Shown: positions 27,703 to 41,312 of the stretch, piece by piece | Numbering within the stretch: the first letter of the stretch is position 1 | Layout: every line of letters starts with the position of its first letter | Notes under the pieces: model-generated | Told to the model about the DNA's origin: nothing | Databases searched by the model: none | What the model saw: the letters and a program-made list of their open reading frames with translations, nothing else | Assembly: GCA_963763755.1 (NCBI GenBank) | Contig: CAVXQE010000012.1 | Coordinates: forward strand, 558,001 to 622,000 | Direction of reading: 5' to 3' | Length of the DNA stretch: 64,000 bases | Source of the DNA: Gaiellasilicea sp963763755 | GTDB lineage: Bacteria > Actinomycetota > Thermoleophilia > Gaiellales > Gaiellaceae | Program-made: the position numbers and the translations under genes

Positions 27703-28209
27703 CGCTCCGGCAGGAAGAACGCCATCAGAATCGCGTCGACGTACTCGCCGCCGCGGCGGTAGTGATCCTTGCGGAACCCCTCGCGCTCGAAGCCGAACTG
27801 CTCGTAGAGATGGATCGCCGGCTCGTTCCAGGGGAAGACGTGCAGCTCGAGCTTGCGCACGCCGGCCTCGCGCGCCCACGCGACCGCCTGCTCGAGTAGA
27901 CGCACGGCCGATGCCGCGACGGCGGTACCCGTCGGCGACCATCAGGCCGAGATCGGCGACGTGACGGCTCGCCTGGTGCGGATCGCGGGCGATCGACAGT
28001 CGCCCGACGATCGCACCGTCTTCCTCGGCGGCGAAGACGGCCGCGTCGGGATGGCGCCTCAGCGCACGCAGGTAGCGACGCTCCTCGGCGACGCTGCGCC
28101 AGCCGTCCGTGTTCAGGAGCCAGCCCTCGGGCTCGCGTCCGACCGCGGCGGCGAGCGTGGCGAGGGCCGCCGCATCCTCCGGCCTGGCTGCTCGAACCAG
28201 CACGCTCAC
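27699..28209 (-). CDS. GNAT-family N-acetyltransferase; frameshifted
   Basis: About 169 residues. The acetyl-CoA motif appears as VADGYRRRGIGRALL (crossing an indel near 27905) and the later LHVFPWNEPAIHLYEQFGF is the usual motif B. It would transfer an acetyl group to an amine; substrate unknown. The GTG start overlaps the TGA of the gamma-glutamyltransferase gene (GTGA), so the two are coupled. Confidence 0.83.
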
Positions 28210-29519
28210 TCGACGACGATTCCGTGCCCGCCGCGGCGAGGGTCGCCGGCGGCCGCGAGCGTGCCGTCCGCGAGCCGTTCGACGGCGGCGACACCACCGA
28301 AGAAGAGATTGCGGCCCGCCCAGCGAACGGCATTCCAGCCCTCTGGCGCAGGCTCGGTGAGGCCGCCTTCGAGGTGGAGGTCGTCACCGTCCACGTGAAT
28401 GCGCGGCCGCTCGATCGCCTCCGCGACCGGCGTGCCCCGCAGAACGGCATCCGCGACCTGGGCGATCGCGCCGGCCAGACGGACCGAGCCGGCGCTGCCG
28501 AGCGCGAGCCGCGGCCGGCCGTCATCGAGGACGAGCGTCGGCGTCATCATGCTGGCGAGCCTCGCGCCAGGGACCTGGGCCCCCTCCCCCACCACGTCGA
28601 GCTCGCCGAGCATGTTGTTCAGCTGCGTGCCGCCGCGAAAGATCCCGGAGCCCGAGCCGAGCGTCGAGGAGAACGCGGCCGCGTTGCCGTCGGCGTCGAT
28701 GACGGAGATCTGCGTGGTGCCGGCGACGGTCAGCGGCGGCGCCGACGCGTACCCGTGACGGAGCGCCTCCGCTCTGTCGGCGAGCGTCTCGGCGACAGCG
28801 AGTCGTTCAAGTGCTGCAGCGACGATCGCCCCGCCGCGTGAAGGCGCGGGCGTGGTGAGGACGGTGCGACCGCCGATCGTCGTGCGCAGAGGCTCGGGGC
28901 GCGCGACCTTGTAGCGCGCGAGGTCGCCGGCGAGCTCGGGCAGCAACACGGCCAGCGCAGCCGAACCGGTGTCCCGGACCAGCTCGAGCGTCTCGACGAA
29001 CTCGCTGGTCTCGATTCGGCCCGAGGTGCCGTACATCCGCCGACCTCCCTCGTCGCGCTCGAGGATCCCCGAGAGGATCGTGTGGAGGAACCTCTGCTCG
29101 TCGGTGGTGTCGAGCCCGATGCGGGCGAGCTCGATCGCCGGCTGCAGGAGCTCGGGCCACGGAATGCTCCCGAGCAGGCGGTGTGCCTCCTCGAGCCCGG
29201 CCACGAGACCCGGGACCGCTACGGAGCCCGGCCCGACGTGGAAGATCTGCGTCGAGGCGTCGCCGAAGTCGATCACGATCTCCTCCATCTCGCCGAGCGG
29301 CTGCGAGGGTGCGGCGAAGAAGCAATCGAGTACCGTCGCCTCGCCGTCGAACCAGGCGAGCAGGAAGCCGCCGCCTGTCGGGCCGGTCAGGGGCCCCTCG
29401 GACACAGCCGCCGAAAAGGCGGCTACGATACAGGCGTCGATCGCATTGCCTCCGTCCGCGAGCACGCTCGCACCTGCCTCGGCGGTGATCCGGTTTCCAG
29501 CTGCAATCGCTCCCTGCAT
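28206..29519 (-). CDS. Gamma-glutamyltransferase family protein (Ntn hydrolase)
   Basis: 437 residues, shorter than the usual 520-580. GPTGGGFLLAW near residue 50, the autocatalytic site VAGTTQISVIDADGNA, where the first Thr becomes the nucleophile after cleavage, SSTLGSGSGIF, and GSAGSVRLAGAIAQ are family motifs. The usual TTH is TTQ here. No signal peptide is visible, so it may be cytoplasmic, unlike typical periplasmic or secreted GGT. Members cleave gamma-glutamyl amides or related N-acyl bonds. Confidence 0.85.
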   Translation of the reverse strand: MQGAIAAGNRITAEAGASVLADGGNAIDACIVAAFSAAVSEGPLTGPTGGGFLLAWFDGEATVLDCFFAAPSQPLGEMEEIVIDFGDASTQIFHVGPGSVAVPGLVAGLEEAHRLLGSIPWPELLQPAIELARIGLDTTDEQRFLHTILSGILERDEGGRRMYGTSGRIETSEFVETLELVRDTGSAALAVLLPELAGDLARYKVARPEPLRTTIGGRTVLTTPAPSRGGAIVAAALERLAVAETLADRAEALRHGYASAPPLTVAGTTQISVIDADGNAAAFSSTLGSGSGIFRGGTQLNNMLGELDVVGEGAQVPGARLASMMTPTLVLDDGRPRLALGSAGSVRLAGAIAQVADAVLRGTPVAEAIERPRIHVDGDDLHLEGGLTEPAPEGWNAVRWAGRNLFFGGVAAVERLADGTLAAAGDPRRGGHGIVVE

Positions 29520-29597
29520 GAATTCAGGGTAAAGATGCTGGAGAAATGCCGATAACTACTGCAGGACCCGATGACTGACGCAGAACGATCACACTAG

Positions 29598-30614
29598 ATG
29601 CACCTCGACCTCTCGCTTGGAAAGCGTCACCTTGCCCTGTTCCTGGGGTCGATAGGCGCACTGGTCGTGCTCGCCGCGACTCCGCAGCTGCTCGGTGACC
29701 GGGTCGGCGCGGGGATCGAAGGTCTCTCGGACGCCTCGGCGGTGTGGATCTGGATTGCCGGAGCCGCCTTCGCCGGTTCGCTGCTGACATCCGCAGCCGC
29801 CTGGAGATCAGCTCTGACGCGGTGCGGTGGCTCGACGTCGCGCCCTGATTCGGCTGCCCGGTACTGCACCGGCTCGGTCGTGAACGCAATGGCACCCGCC
29901 AAGATCGGGACCGCAGTTCGCTTTGCTCTCTTTTCCCGCACGCTGCCGAACGAAGGACGGCTCTGGACGGTCGGTGGGATCGCGACCTCCATCGGGGCTG
30001 TCCGCGCGCTGTGGCTCTCGCTCCTGCTCACGCTCGGCTCGCTGAGTGGGGCGCTGCCACGCTGGCCGATCGCGCTTCTGCTGCTCGGTGTTCTCGTCGC
30101 AGCGATCGTCGCCTGGCGCGCACGCTCGACGCGTCCCGGCAGCAAGTACGCCCACGTCCTCGATGTCTTCCGCGTTCTCGGCAGCTGTCCACGCGCCGCC
30201 GCGCAGATCACAGGCTGGGTCGGGCTGGCGATGGCGCTCCGCCTTGCTGCAGCCACCGGGATCGCAGCCGCATTCGGAGTCGACCAGCCACTCGTCGCCG
30301 CGCTCCTCATCATTCCCGCGCTCGATCTCGCCGGGATCCTGCCCCTCACCCCGGGCAACGTCGGGGTCGCGAGCGCCGCAGTCGCGTTCGCGCTCAAGGC
30401 CCACGGCGTCGGCTCCGAAGTCGCGCTGTCCGCCGGGATCGCGTTCGGCGCCGTCGAGACCCTGACGACGCTCGCGCTCGGCTGCGGAAGCCTTCTCTAC
30501 TTCGCCAGCGCTCGCGCGGATGTCCGCAGCTGGCAGCCTGCCGCGGCCGCCCTCACGGGCTGCTTCGCTCTCGCGGCCGCGTTCGGCGTCACCGTGATCT
30601 TCCCGCTCGTCTAG
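29598..30614 (+). CDS. Flippase-like / lysylphosphatidylglycerol synthase TM-family membrane protein
   Basis: 338 residues, eight or so membrane segments. NAMAPAKIGTAVRFALFSR and LPLTPGNVGVASAAVAFA match the conserved G-rich loops of the LPG_synthase_TM fold, a different copy from the one at 16204. Intact. Usually such proteins move isoprenoid or phospholipid head groups; the substrate is unknown. It converges on the ftsZ gene with eight bases between stops. Confidence 0.78.
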   Translation: MHLDLSLGKRHLALFLGSIGALVVLAATPQLLGDRVGAGIEGLSDASAVWIWIAGAAFAGSLLTSAAAWRSALTRCGGSTSRPDSAARYCTGSVVNAMAPAKIGTAVRFALFSRTLPNEGRLWTVGGIATSIGAVRALWLSLLLTLGSLSGALPRWPIALLLLGVLVAAIVAWRARSTRPGSKYAHVLDVFRVLGSCPRAAAQITGWVGLAMALRLAAATGIAAAFGVDQPLVAALLIIPALDLAGILPLTPGNVGVASAAVAFALKAHGVGSEVALSAGIAFGAVETLTTLALGCGSLLYFASARADVRSWQPAAAALTGCFALAAAFGVTVIFPLV

Positions 30615-30622
30615 CGAACGCG

Positions 30623-32038
30623 CTAGTTGCGCAGGAAGCTTGGCGGCTCGAGCGGGTCGTCGCTGCGCGGGCTCGGCGTGTGGCCGGTGAAGGTCGGCGC
30701 GGCGCGACGGCGGGTTCCTCCGAGGCCGGTCGCGACAACCGTCACCCACACCTGGCCGGCCAGCCGCTCGTCGACGGTGGCGCCGAAGATGATGTTCGTG
30801 TCGTCGGTCGCTGCTGCGCGGACCGCTTCTGCGGCGTCGTTCACCTCGAGCAGGGTCAGGTCCTCGCCGCCGGCGATCGAGAGCAGGATTCCGCGGGCGC
30901 CGACGATCTCGGTGTCGATCAGCGGCGACTTCAGAGCACGCTCGGCAGCTTGCTTCGCGCGATCCTCTCCGGTCGCGTAGCCGATCCCCATCAGAGCCGA
31001 CCCGGCGTCCTTCATCACCGTGCGCACGTCGGCGAAGTCGAGGTTGATCAAGCCGGGCATCGTGATCAGGTCGGTGATCCCCTGGACGCCCTGGCGGAGG
31101 ACGTCGTCCGCGATCTTGAAGGCATCGAGCATGGAGGTCGACCGGTCGAGCACCTCGAGGAGGCGGTCGTTCGGGATCACGATCACCGTGTCGCAAGCGG
31201 CACGCAGCTCTTCCACGCCGGCGTCCGATGACGCCTTACGCCGCGTTCCCTCGAACCGGAACGGCGTCGTGACGATGCCGACCGTGAGCGCGCCGAGCTC
31301 GCGGGCGATCTTGGCGACGGTCGGTGCGGCACCGGTCCCGGTGCCCCCGCCCTCTCCGGCGGTGACGAACACCATGTCGGAGCCCCGGAGGGCGTTCTTG
31401 ATCTGGTCGTGGCTCTCCTCCGCGGCGCGGCGGCCGATATCGGGCTCGGCGCCCGAGCCGAGGCCCTGGGTCAGCTCGCGGCCGATGTGGATCTTGACCG
31501 GCGCGTCCGAGATCTGGAGCTGCTGCATGTCGGTGTTGACCGCGACGAACTCGACCTGCGAGATGCCGGCGTCGATCATCCGGTTGACGGCGTTGAGGCC
31601 GGCGCCGCCGACACCGACGACCCGGATCACGGCGAGATAGGACGCGGAGTCGCGCGGCGCCGCGTACTCGAGCCGCGGTGCAGGCTCGGGCAGCGGCTCG
31701 ATCACCCGCGAGACGGGTGGCTCGTAGACGGGCTCGCGCACCGGCGGCGGCGCGGCCGGAGCAGGCGCGGCGGCGGCCGGCTCTGGCTTCGGCGTCACGG
31801 GCGGCAGGGCAGGCTCTTCGGCGACGGGTGCAGGGGCGGCCGCGATCGGCGCCTCCTGGGCGAAGTCCGGGACGTGCTCGACCGTCTTCTCCTGTGGCTC
31901 CTCGGGCGGAGGCAGTGCCGGCGCCTTCTCGGTCGCCGCCGAATCCGGCTGCTGCTCCTGCTGCCGCTGGGCCGCCTCGGTCGCGCGGAAGAGCTCCGCG
32001 AGAGGACCCTCACGCATGCTCGCGCGGTTTCGCGCCAT
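30623..32038 (-). CDS. ftsZ: FtsZ with a ~135-residue Pro/Ala/Glu-rich N-terminal extension
   Basis: 471 residues; typical FtsZ is 350-420. Residues 1-135 are low-complexity, rich in Pro, Ala and Glu. The GTPase core then begins: VVGVGGAGLNAVNRM, the tubulin signature GGGTGTGAAP near residues 229-238, and the T7 loop with NLDFADVRTVM, whose Asp activates GTP hydrolysis. The C-terminal tail DDPLEPPSFLRN matches the conserved peptide that binds FtsA/SepF-type partners. AAGGAGGTG lies five bases before the ATG at 32038, which starts inside the end of parA (29-base overlap). It polymerises into the division ring. It is not in a dcw cluster. Confidence 0.93.
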   Translation of the reverse strand: MARNRASMREGPLAELFRATEAAQRQQEQQPDSAATEKAPALPPPEEPQEKTVEHVPDFAQEAPIAAAPAPVAEEPALPPVTPKPEPAAAAPAPAAPPPVREPVYEPPVSRVIEPLPEPAPRLEYAAPRDSASYLAVIRVVGVGGAGLNAVNRMIDAGISQVEFVAVNTDMQQLQISDAPVKIHIGRELTQGLGSGAEPDIGRRAAEESHDQIKNALRGSDMVFVTAGEGGGTGTGAAPTVAKIARELGALTVGIVTTPFRFEGTRRKASSDAGVEELRAACDTVIVIPNDRLLEVLDRSTSMLDAFKIADDVLRQGVQGITDLITMPGLINLDFADVRTVMKDAGSALMGIGYATGEDRAKQAAERALKSPLIDTEIVGARGILLSIAGGEDLTLLEVNDAAEAVRAAATDDTNIIFGATVDERLAGQVWVTVVATGLGGTRRRAAPTFTGHTPSPRSDDPLEPPSFLRN

Positions 32039-32780
32039 CGAGCACCTCCTTCGCCAGGTCCCGGTACGCCTCGGCTGCCGTACCCGTCGGGTCGTATTTC
32101 AGCACGGATGACCCCTTCACGGGGGCCTCGGCATATCTGATCGTCTTGCGGATCCGCGTCTTGAAGACGAGGTCGCCGAAGTTCTCCTCCAGGATCTCGA
32201 CGGCTTCGCGCGAATGCAGCGTGCGGCGGTCGAACATCGTCGGCAGGATCCCCTCGATCTTGACCTCGGGATTGAGGTTCTCGCGCACCATCGCGAGGGT
32301 GTTCTCGAGCTGGACGAGTCCGCGCAGCGAGAGGTACTCGCACTGCACGGGCACGATGACGCCAGTGGCCGCGACGAAGGCGTTGATCGTCAGCAGCCCG
32401 AGCGAGGGCGGCGTGTCGACCATGATGAAGTCATAGGAGTCGCGCACCTCGACCAGCGCCTTCTCCAGCGCGCGCTCGCGGCCGATCATCGAGCTCAGCG
32501 CGAGCTCGGCGCCCGCGAGGTCGATCGAGGAGACGGCGACGTCGATCTCCGCCGGGTGGATGATCTCGGAGATCGGGAGCCTGTGGACGAGCACGTCGAA
32601 CATCGAACGCTCGATCGCATCCGGGTTCATCCCCTGGCTCATCGTCAGGTTTCCCTGCGGATCGAGGTCGATGACGAGCACCCGGAAGCCCTGCTCCTTG
32701 AAGGCGACGGCGAGGTTCAGCGTCGTCGTTGTTTTCGCGACGCCTCCCTTCTGGTTGGCGAACACGATCACCCTCTGCAA
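32010..32780 (-). CDS. ParA-family chromosome/plasmid partition ATPase
   Basis: 256 residues from the TTG at 32780, supported by GAGGAG eight bases upstream. VIVFANQKGGVAKTTTTLNLA holds the deviant Walker A, VIDLDPQGNL the A' motif, FIMVDTPPSLG the Walker B. It is a full-length Soj/ParA type rather than MipZ, with no ParB beside it. The 29-base overlap with ftsZ means the two proteins are probably made together. A role in placing the division ring or segregating DNA is inferred. An in-frame ATG at 32852 is an alternative start. Confidence 0.9.
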   Translation of the reverse strand: MQRVIVFANQKGGVAKTTTTLNLAVAFKEQGFRVLVIDLDPQGNLTMSQGMNPDAIERSMFDVLVHRLPISEIIHPAEIDVAVSSIDLAGAELALSSMIGRERALEKALVEVRDSYDFIMVDTPPSLGLLTINAFVAATGVIVPVQCEYLSLRGLVQLENTLAMVRENLNPEVKIEGILPTMFDRRTLHSREAVEILEENFGDLVFKTRIRKTIRYAEAPVKGSSVLKYDPTGTAAEAYRDLAKEVLDGAKPREHA

Positions 32781-32892
32781 CGACGTCTCCTCGGTGGCAG
32801 TGTGCGCCCGAACATTCGGGCGTGGTAGCAGGCGCATGAGTCCCATGTGCAAGCGCCTTTCAAGCCTAGCCGCGCTTTTCCTTCACCAGCGT

Positions 32893-33150
32893 TCAGCCCG
32901 GCTCGCCGTCGGCGTAATCCAGATCGTCGAGCCGGGCGATCAGCCCGAGCCCGCGGAGGTAGATCTTGTTCGAGCCCGGGTCGTAGCAGACGTCGTTCGC
33001 GTTCCGCGTCCCATAGGCCAGGAAGGTCATGCCGCCCTCGCCCGCGCGGAAGCCGGCGCGGGTGCCGAATCCGAGGACGTCGAACCCCTCGTCACCCGCG
33101 CGCAGAGTGTGGAGCTCGCGCACCCGCGGTCGCTCCGAGCTTCGTCCCAA
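32893..33150 (-). pseudogene. Probable cupin-protein C-terminal fragment
   Basis: 85 residues ending GTRNANDVCYDPGSNKIYLR, then GLIARLDDLDYADGE, which resembles the C-terminal end of small cupin proteins (the NDICYYPRSNKI...RLDYWDGE pattern). The metal-binding half of the cupin barrel that should precede it is missing, and the 5' part runs into a different small gene. A remnant is the simplest reading; an independent short protein cannot be excluded. Confidence 0.45.
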
Positions 33151-33157
33151 TGGGCGA

Positions 33158-33379
33158 TCACATGCCGATTATGTCCCGTGCCAGCGCCGTGCGTAGGCGC
33201 CCGACCACCTCCTCCGTGCCGTTCTTCGCTTCGTCGTCTTCGCGGGGCGTCGCCTCGGCTTCGCGGAGCAAAGCCCGCAGCTCCACCCGCAGCTGCGCCA
33301 GAAGCTCGGCCGCACTCGCGCCGCTCCGTTTGAGCTCGTCGATCCGGTCGAGTCGGGCGAGTACGCGCTCTTCGTCCAT
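33158..33379 (-). CDS. Small hypothetical coiled-coil protein (73 aa)
   Basis: MDEERVLARLDRIDELKRSG continues as an amphipathic helix with regular Leu spacing (AELLAQLRVELRALLREAEA). Almost entirely alpha-helical. It starts with ATG at 33379. No family recognised. It lies between the cupin remnant and a larger hypothetical gene. Confidence 0.65.
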   Translation of the reverse strand: MDEERVLARLDRIDELKRSGASAAELLAQLRVELRALLREAEATPREDDEAKNGTEEVVGRLRTALARDIIGM

Positions 33380-33449
33380 GGATTCGACGCTAGCGGCGAT
33401 GCTGCGACGGAAGAGCTACGCGTTCGTCATGAAAGCGTGACGATCTGTT

Positions 33450-34670
33450 CTACGCGGTGTGAGCCAGCCGCGGCGCCGAGCGCAGTCCGAGCAGGACGTC
33501 GTCGAGCGAGCGGACGAGCGCCGGCCTGTCGCCGTGCCGCAGCGTCTCGACGAGCGAACGCCGGACGGCATCCTCGGCGCGCTCCGAAGCCTGCTCGCCC
33601 GAGGCGAGTGCCCGCAGGGAGGCATGAATCGCGCGGCGCTCCTCGCTGGCGTCGCCGAGCAGGACAGCCGCGCGGAGCTCCCACGTGTCTCCGAGCAGGC
33701 CCGCGAGTGCGCCGCGCAGCTGCTCGGACCGGAACGGCTCGTTCTGGAAGAGCGAGAGCTCCCACCGATCGAGCGCCTCGGCGAGCGGCGCGTCCCCGTC
33801 GGCGAGGGAGAGGCGCGAGAGCAGCTCGCGGGTGAGCTCGGCCCGGAAGGAGTCGAGACGGGTCGCCTCGCCCGGAGGCTGCGTCGCCGCGATCGGCAGC
33901 ACCGGCCGGATCCCGAACGGCCGCCAGTCCAGCCGCTCGAACAACACCGGGCCGGCGGCGACCGGAGCGGCCGTGGCCAGCCGGATCGCGGAGACGGCGT
34001 CGGCCAGCTCGGCGGGCGCGTCGGGCGGCTCGGCGCCGGGCTCCAAGTTGCGCTCGAGCTCGAGCACGCAGTAGCGGTCGACCTCGCGGCCGAACCCGGG
34101 CGGGAGCAGACCCTGTGCCTCGGGCCAGTGATGGGCGAGCTCGCCGGTCGCAGCCGCGCGCATCCGGATCCCACCGCCCAGCTCGACTTGCGTCACGACG
34201 GAGATCCCGACGAGCGGCGCGACCGCGGCGTAGGCACGCGAGGCCCCGAAGAGCGAGTGCTCGAGCTCCGCGTACGCCCGCTCGAACGCGCGGTCGTCCC
34301 AGTCGAACCCTCCACACGCTTCGGCCGTGGAGATCAGCAGCGAGACGAGAACGGTGCGGAAGAGTGCGTCCTCCTCGGACGGCTTCGGGCCGGCGTGAGC
34401 TCGGGCGAAGATCGCGGCCGCCGGCTCGCGCAGGAGCTCGTCGAGGGCGATCCGGGCGTCCTCGCGGCCGGCGAGCGCGCTCGCGCGCGACTCGACGAAC
34501 GTCCGCACCAGCGGGCGGTACTCGTACAGCGCCGGTCCGGCTCGCTGCACGTGCTCCTCGAAGGAGAAGGGCAGGTCGTCGCCTTCCTCGAGCGCACGGC
34601 CGAGGAAGACGAACGCGCCGAGACAGAAGGCGCGCAGGGTGAGATGCAGTTGCGGTGCGCGTACCGCCAT
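33450..34670 (-). CDS. Conserved-looking hypothetical protein (406 aa)
   Basis: Intact and soluble, mostly alpha-helical, with normal codon use. It opens AVRAPQLHLTLRAFCLGAFV and includes GISVVTQVELGGGIRMR and GPVLFERLDWRPFGIRPVLP. No recognised motif or catalytic signature. It is 9 bases downstream of the Nei-type glycosylase gene on the same strand, so the two are likely co-transcribed. Function unknown. Confidence 0.75.
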   Translation of the reverse strand: MAVRAPQLHLTLRAFCLGAFVFLGRALEEGDDLPFSFEEHVQRAGPALYEYRPLVRTFVESRASALAGREDARIALDELLREPAAAIFARAHAGPKPSEEDALFRTVLVSLLISTAEACGGFDWDDRAFERAYAELEHSLFGASRAYAAVAPLVGISVVTQVELGGGIRMRAAATGELAHHWPEAQGLLPPGFGREVDRYCVLELERNLEPGAEPPDAPAELADAVSAIRLATAAPVAAGPVLFERLDWRPFGIRPVLPIAATQPPGEATRLDSFRAELTRELLSRLSLADGDAPLAEALDRWELSLFQNEPFRSEQLRGALAGLLGDTWELRAAVLLGDASEERRAIHASLRALASGEQASERAEDAVRRSLVETLRHGDRPALVRSLDDVLLGLRSAPRLAHTA

Positions 34671-34679
34671 CCGTCCTGC

Positions 34680-35433
34680 TTACTCCCCCGGCGGCCCGCC
34701 TCCTGCCTGACATCCGGGACACCAGTACGCCGTCCGGTTGTCGTCGCCCTGCCCGCGCGAGCGGACGATCGTGCCGCAGCGAGGGCACGGCCGGCCCGCA
34801 TGCCTGTAGATCCGGCGCCGCGATCGGCCGGTCGCGAGCGACTCCTGCATCAGCCTGCGCGCGGCACCGACCGCCTCGCGGAGCGTCTCGTCGGAGACAT
34901 CCTGGACGCGCGCCCACGGCGAGACCTCGATCTGCCCAGAGCGTTTCGGCCATCCACATGTTCCCGATCCCGGCGACGAGCCGCTGATCCTGGAGCGCCT
35001 CGCCGAGCCACCGGTCGGCAGCGCCGCGCAGCCGCGCGACGGCGGCGTCGAGGTCGATCTCGGCGGCGAGCACGTCCTGGCCGAGCCGGCGGACGGGCCG
35101 CGTCTCGAGCGTGAGCACCGGCCCGTTCCAGAGGACGCCCTCGAGCTCGTCGCCACGAAGCACGAGCCACGGCCGCCCCGCCCGCTGCTTGCCACGCGGC
35201 TCGATCCGCCAGCGCCCGGTCATCCGCAGATGGCTCCGCACGACGATCCCGCCTTCGAACCTGAGCAAGAGATGCTTGCCGACGGCCTCGACCGACTCGA
35301 GCACGCGCCCGTCGACGCGCTCTGCGACACCGGTCGCCTGGCCGCGCGGGTTCGGCGACTCGACCTCGAGCCGCTGCCCGACGAGCGGCTGCAGACGGCG
35401 CGCAGCACGATGAAGGGAGTCGCCCTCGGGCAC
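34680..35433 (-). CDS. Fpg/Nei-type DNA glycosylase/AP lyase; frameshifted
   Basis: About 250 residues. The GTG start at 35433 gives PEGDSLHRAARRL, with the Pro that becomes the N-terminal nucleophile and the Glu next to it. LVAGIGNMWMAETLW is the helix-two-turn-helix. The zinc finger CPRCGTIVRSRG...WCPGC is at the end. One extra G near 34935 (TGGG for TGG) must be removed. It excises oxidised bases and nicks DNA. Nei2-like in actinobacteria. Confidence 0.88.
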
Positions 35434-35468
35434 TGCGGCCAGCTTAGATCGGCGCCTGCGCCGGAGCG

Positions 35469-36895
35469 TCAGGCGACGCGTGTGACCGCGGTCTTGCTCG
35501 TGTACATCGCCGCATCCGAGGCGGCCAGGAGGCCGGCGGCATCGCGTCGAGTCGAGCGGGTAGATCGCGACGCCGAAACACGCCGCGGCCTGCAGCTCCA
35601 CGGCCTCGATCTCGAACGGCTTCGAGAGCCGCTCGCGGATCCGGTCGACCACGATCTCAACGAGCCGCGGCGCCGCCTGGACATCGAGGTCGGCAAGCAG
35701 GATCACGAACTCGTCGCCGCCGACCCGCGCCACGACGTCCGTGTCGCGGGCACCGGCCCGCAGACAGCCGGCCACCTCGACGAGCAGTCGGTCTCCGTAG
35801 GCGTGGCCGAGCGAGTCGTTGACGTCCTTGAAGCGGTCGAGGTCGACACTGAGGACGGCGACGGCCAGGCCGCCGCGACGCGCTCGCGCGAGCGCGAGCT
35901 CGAGCTGCTCGTCGAGGAGCCGCCGGTTGGGAAGCTGGGTCAGCTCGTCGGTCGTCGCAAGGACGGTCAGGCGGCTGTTCGTCTCCTCGAGACGCCGCTC
36001 GACGTCCTTCAGATGCGTGACGTCCGTCACCGTCGTCGCGACTCCCACGAGGCCGGTCGTCGCCGGCACGGGGTAGTAGCTGACGAGGTGCCAGAAACCC
36101 TCCGAGGTTGCGATCTCGATCCCGAGCACCGCCTCGCCCGTCTCGAGCACCGAGCGAGCGAGCGGTTCGAGCACGGCTCCGTTCACCGGCGCCAGCTCGC
36201 GCAGCGTGCGTCCCTCGATCTCGTCCCGTTCGTGACCCATGATCTCGGCGAGCGCCTGGTTGACGCGGACGTGCCGTAGGTCGTGGTCGAGGAACCCGAA
36301 ACCGGCGGGCGCATGGACGAAGAACGCGTCGAGCAGCGCGCGCTGGCTTTTCGCCTCCTCCGCTGTCCGCGCGAGCATGTTGCCGAGCGAACGCATCGTG
36401 ACGGCGGCCGCGATGAGCGTGCCGGCACCGAGAAGCCAGATCTGGGCGGCATCCCCCAGCGAGTGAACCCGACCCAACGCCAGAGCCCAGAGTGCGACCG
36501 CGACGAGAAGCTGGACGAGCACTTGCCAGCGGCTGAAGTAGAACGACACGAAGACGACGACGCCGAGGTAGAGAGGCGCGTATCGCTCCCCGGACGGCTG
36601 GAAGAACGTGATCTCCGCGATGATCAGCGTCGCGGCGAGTGCGATCAGCCGGTTCGCCGAGCGGGGAAGCCGGTCGTAGCGGCAGACGAGGGCGGCGTGC
36701 GAGCAGACTCGAGGCTCCGACCGCGACGAGCACCGGGGCGCCGATCTCTCCGCTGACGGCAGCGGCGGCGAAGACCAGTGCAGCGAGGGTCAAGAAACAG
36801 ATCGCGCCGGCGCGTGCCGCGGCCAGCGCGCGGCGCTCCCTCGAGGGCAGCTGCACCGCACGAATCCCCATGCGCTGGGCAAGGGTTGGGGTCAC
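35469..36895 (-). CDS. Membrane-bound PAS-GGDEF diguanylate cyclase; frameshifted
   Basis: About 474 residues. N-terminal membrane part (SRERRALAAARAGAICFLTL through SRWQVLVQLLVAVALWALA), a PAS domain (FFVHAPAGFGFLDHDLRHVR to VGVATTVTDVTHLKD), then the GGDEF domain with TTDELTQLPNRRLLDEQ and RVGGDEFVILLADL, so the active-site GGDEF is intact. No EAL domain follows. Shifts near 36700 and 35540; the true end is AAMYTSKTAVTRVA. It makes cyclic di-GMP in response to a signal sensed at the membrane or through PAS. The start is uncertain (GTG 36895 or ATG 36871). Confidence 0.83.
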
Positions 36896-36926
36896 CGACA
36901 GGTGATCGGGCGGAACGCCTCAGAAC

Positions 36927-41216
<4,290 letters not shown>

Positions 41217-41237
41217 GCCTTCAGACGTACCGCGGCG

Positions 41238-41266
41238 TTGACGCCTGCCGAAGGTGCTTGTAACGT
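41238..41266 (+). promoter_or_regulatory. Candidate promoter of the borosin operon
   Basis: TTGACG (41238-41243), 17 bases, TAACGT (41261-41266), lying between the divergent lhr start and the peptide gene. The -35 is a near-perfect match; the -10 is weaker. Confidence 0.4.
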
Positions 41267-41299
41267 CGCCCGCATCTTGACTTGGTGGAGAAAGTGGAA

Positions 41300-41306
41300 A
41301 AGGAGG
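41300..41306 (+). promoter_or_regulatory. Shine-Dalgarno AAGGAGG of the borosin precursor gene
   Basis: AAGGAGG six bases before the ATG at 41313. It supports 41313 as the start although the frame is then broken by indels. Confidence 0.5.
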
Positions 41307-41312
41307 CGGCAC

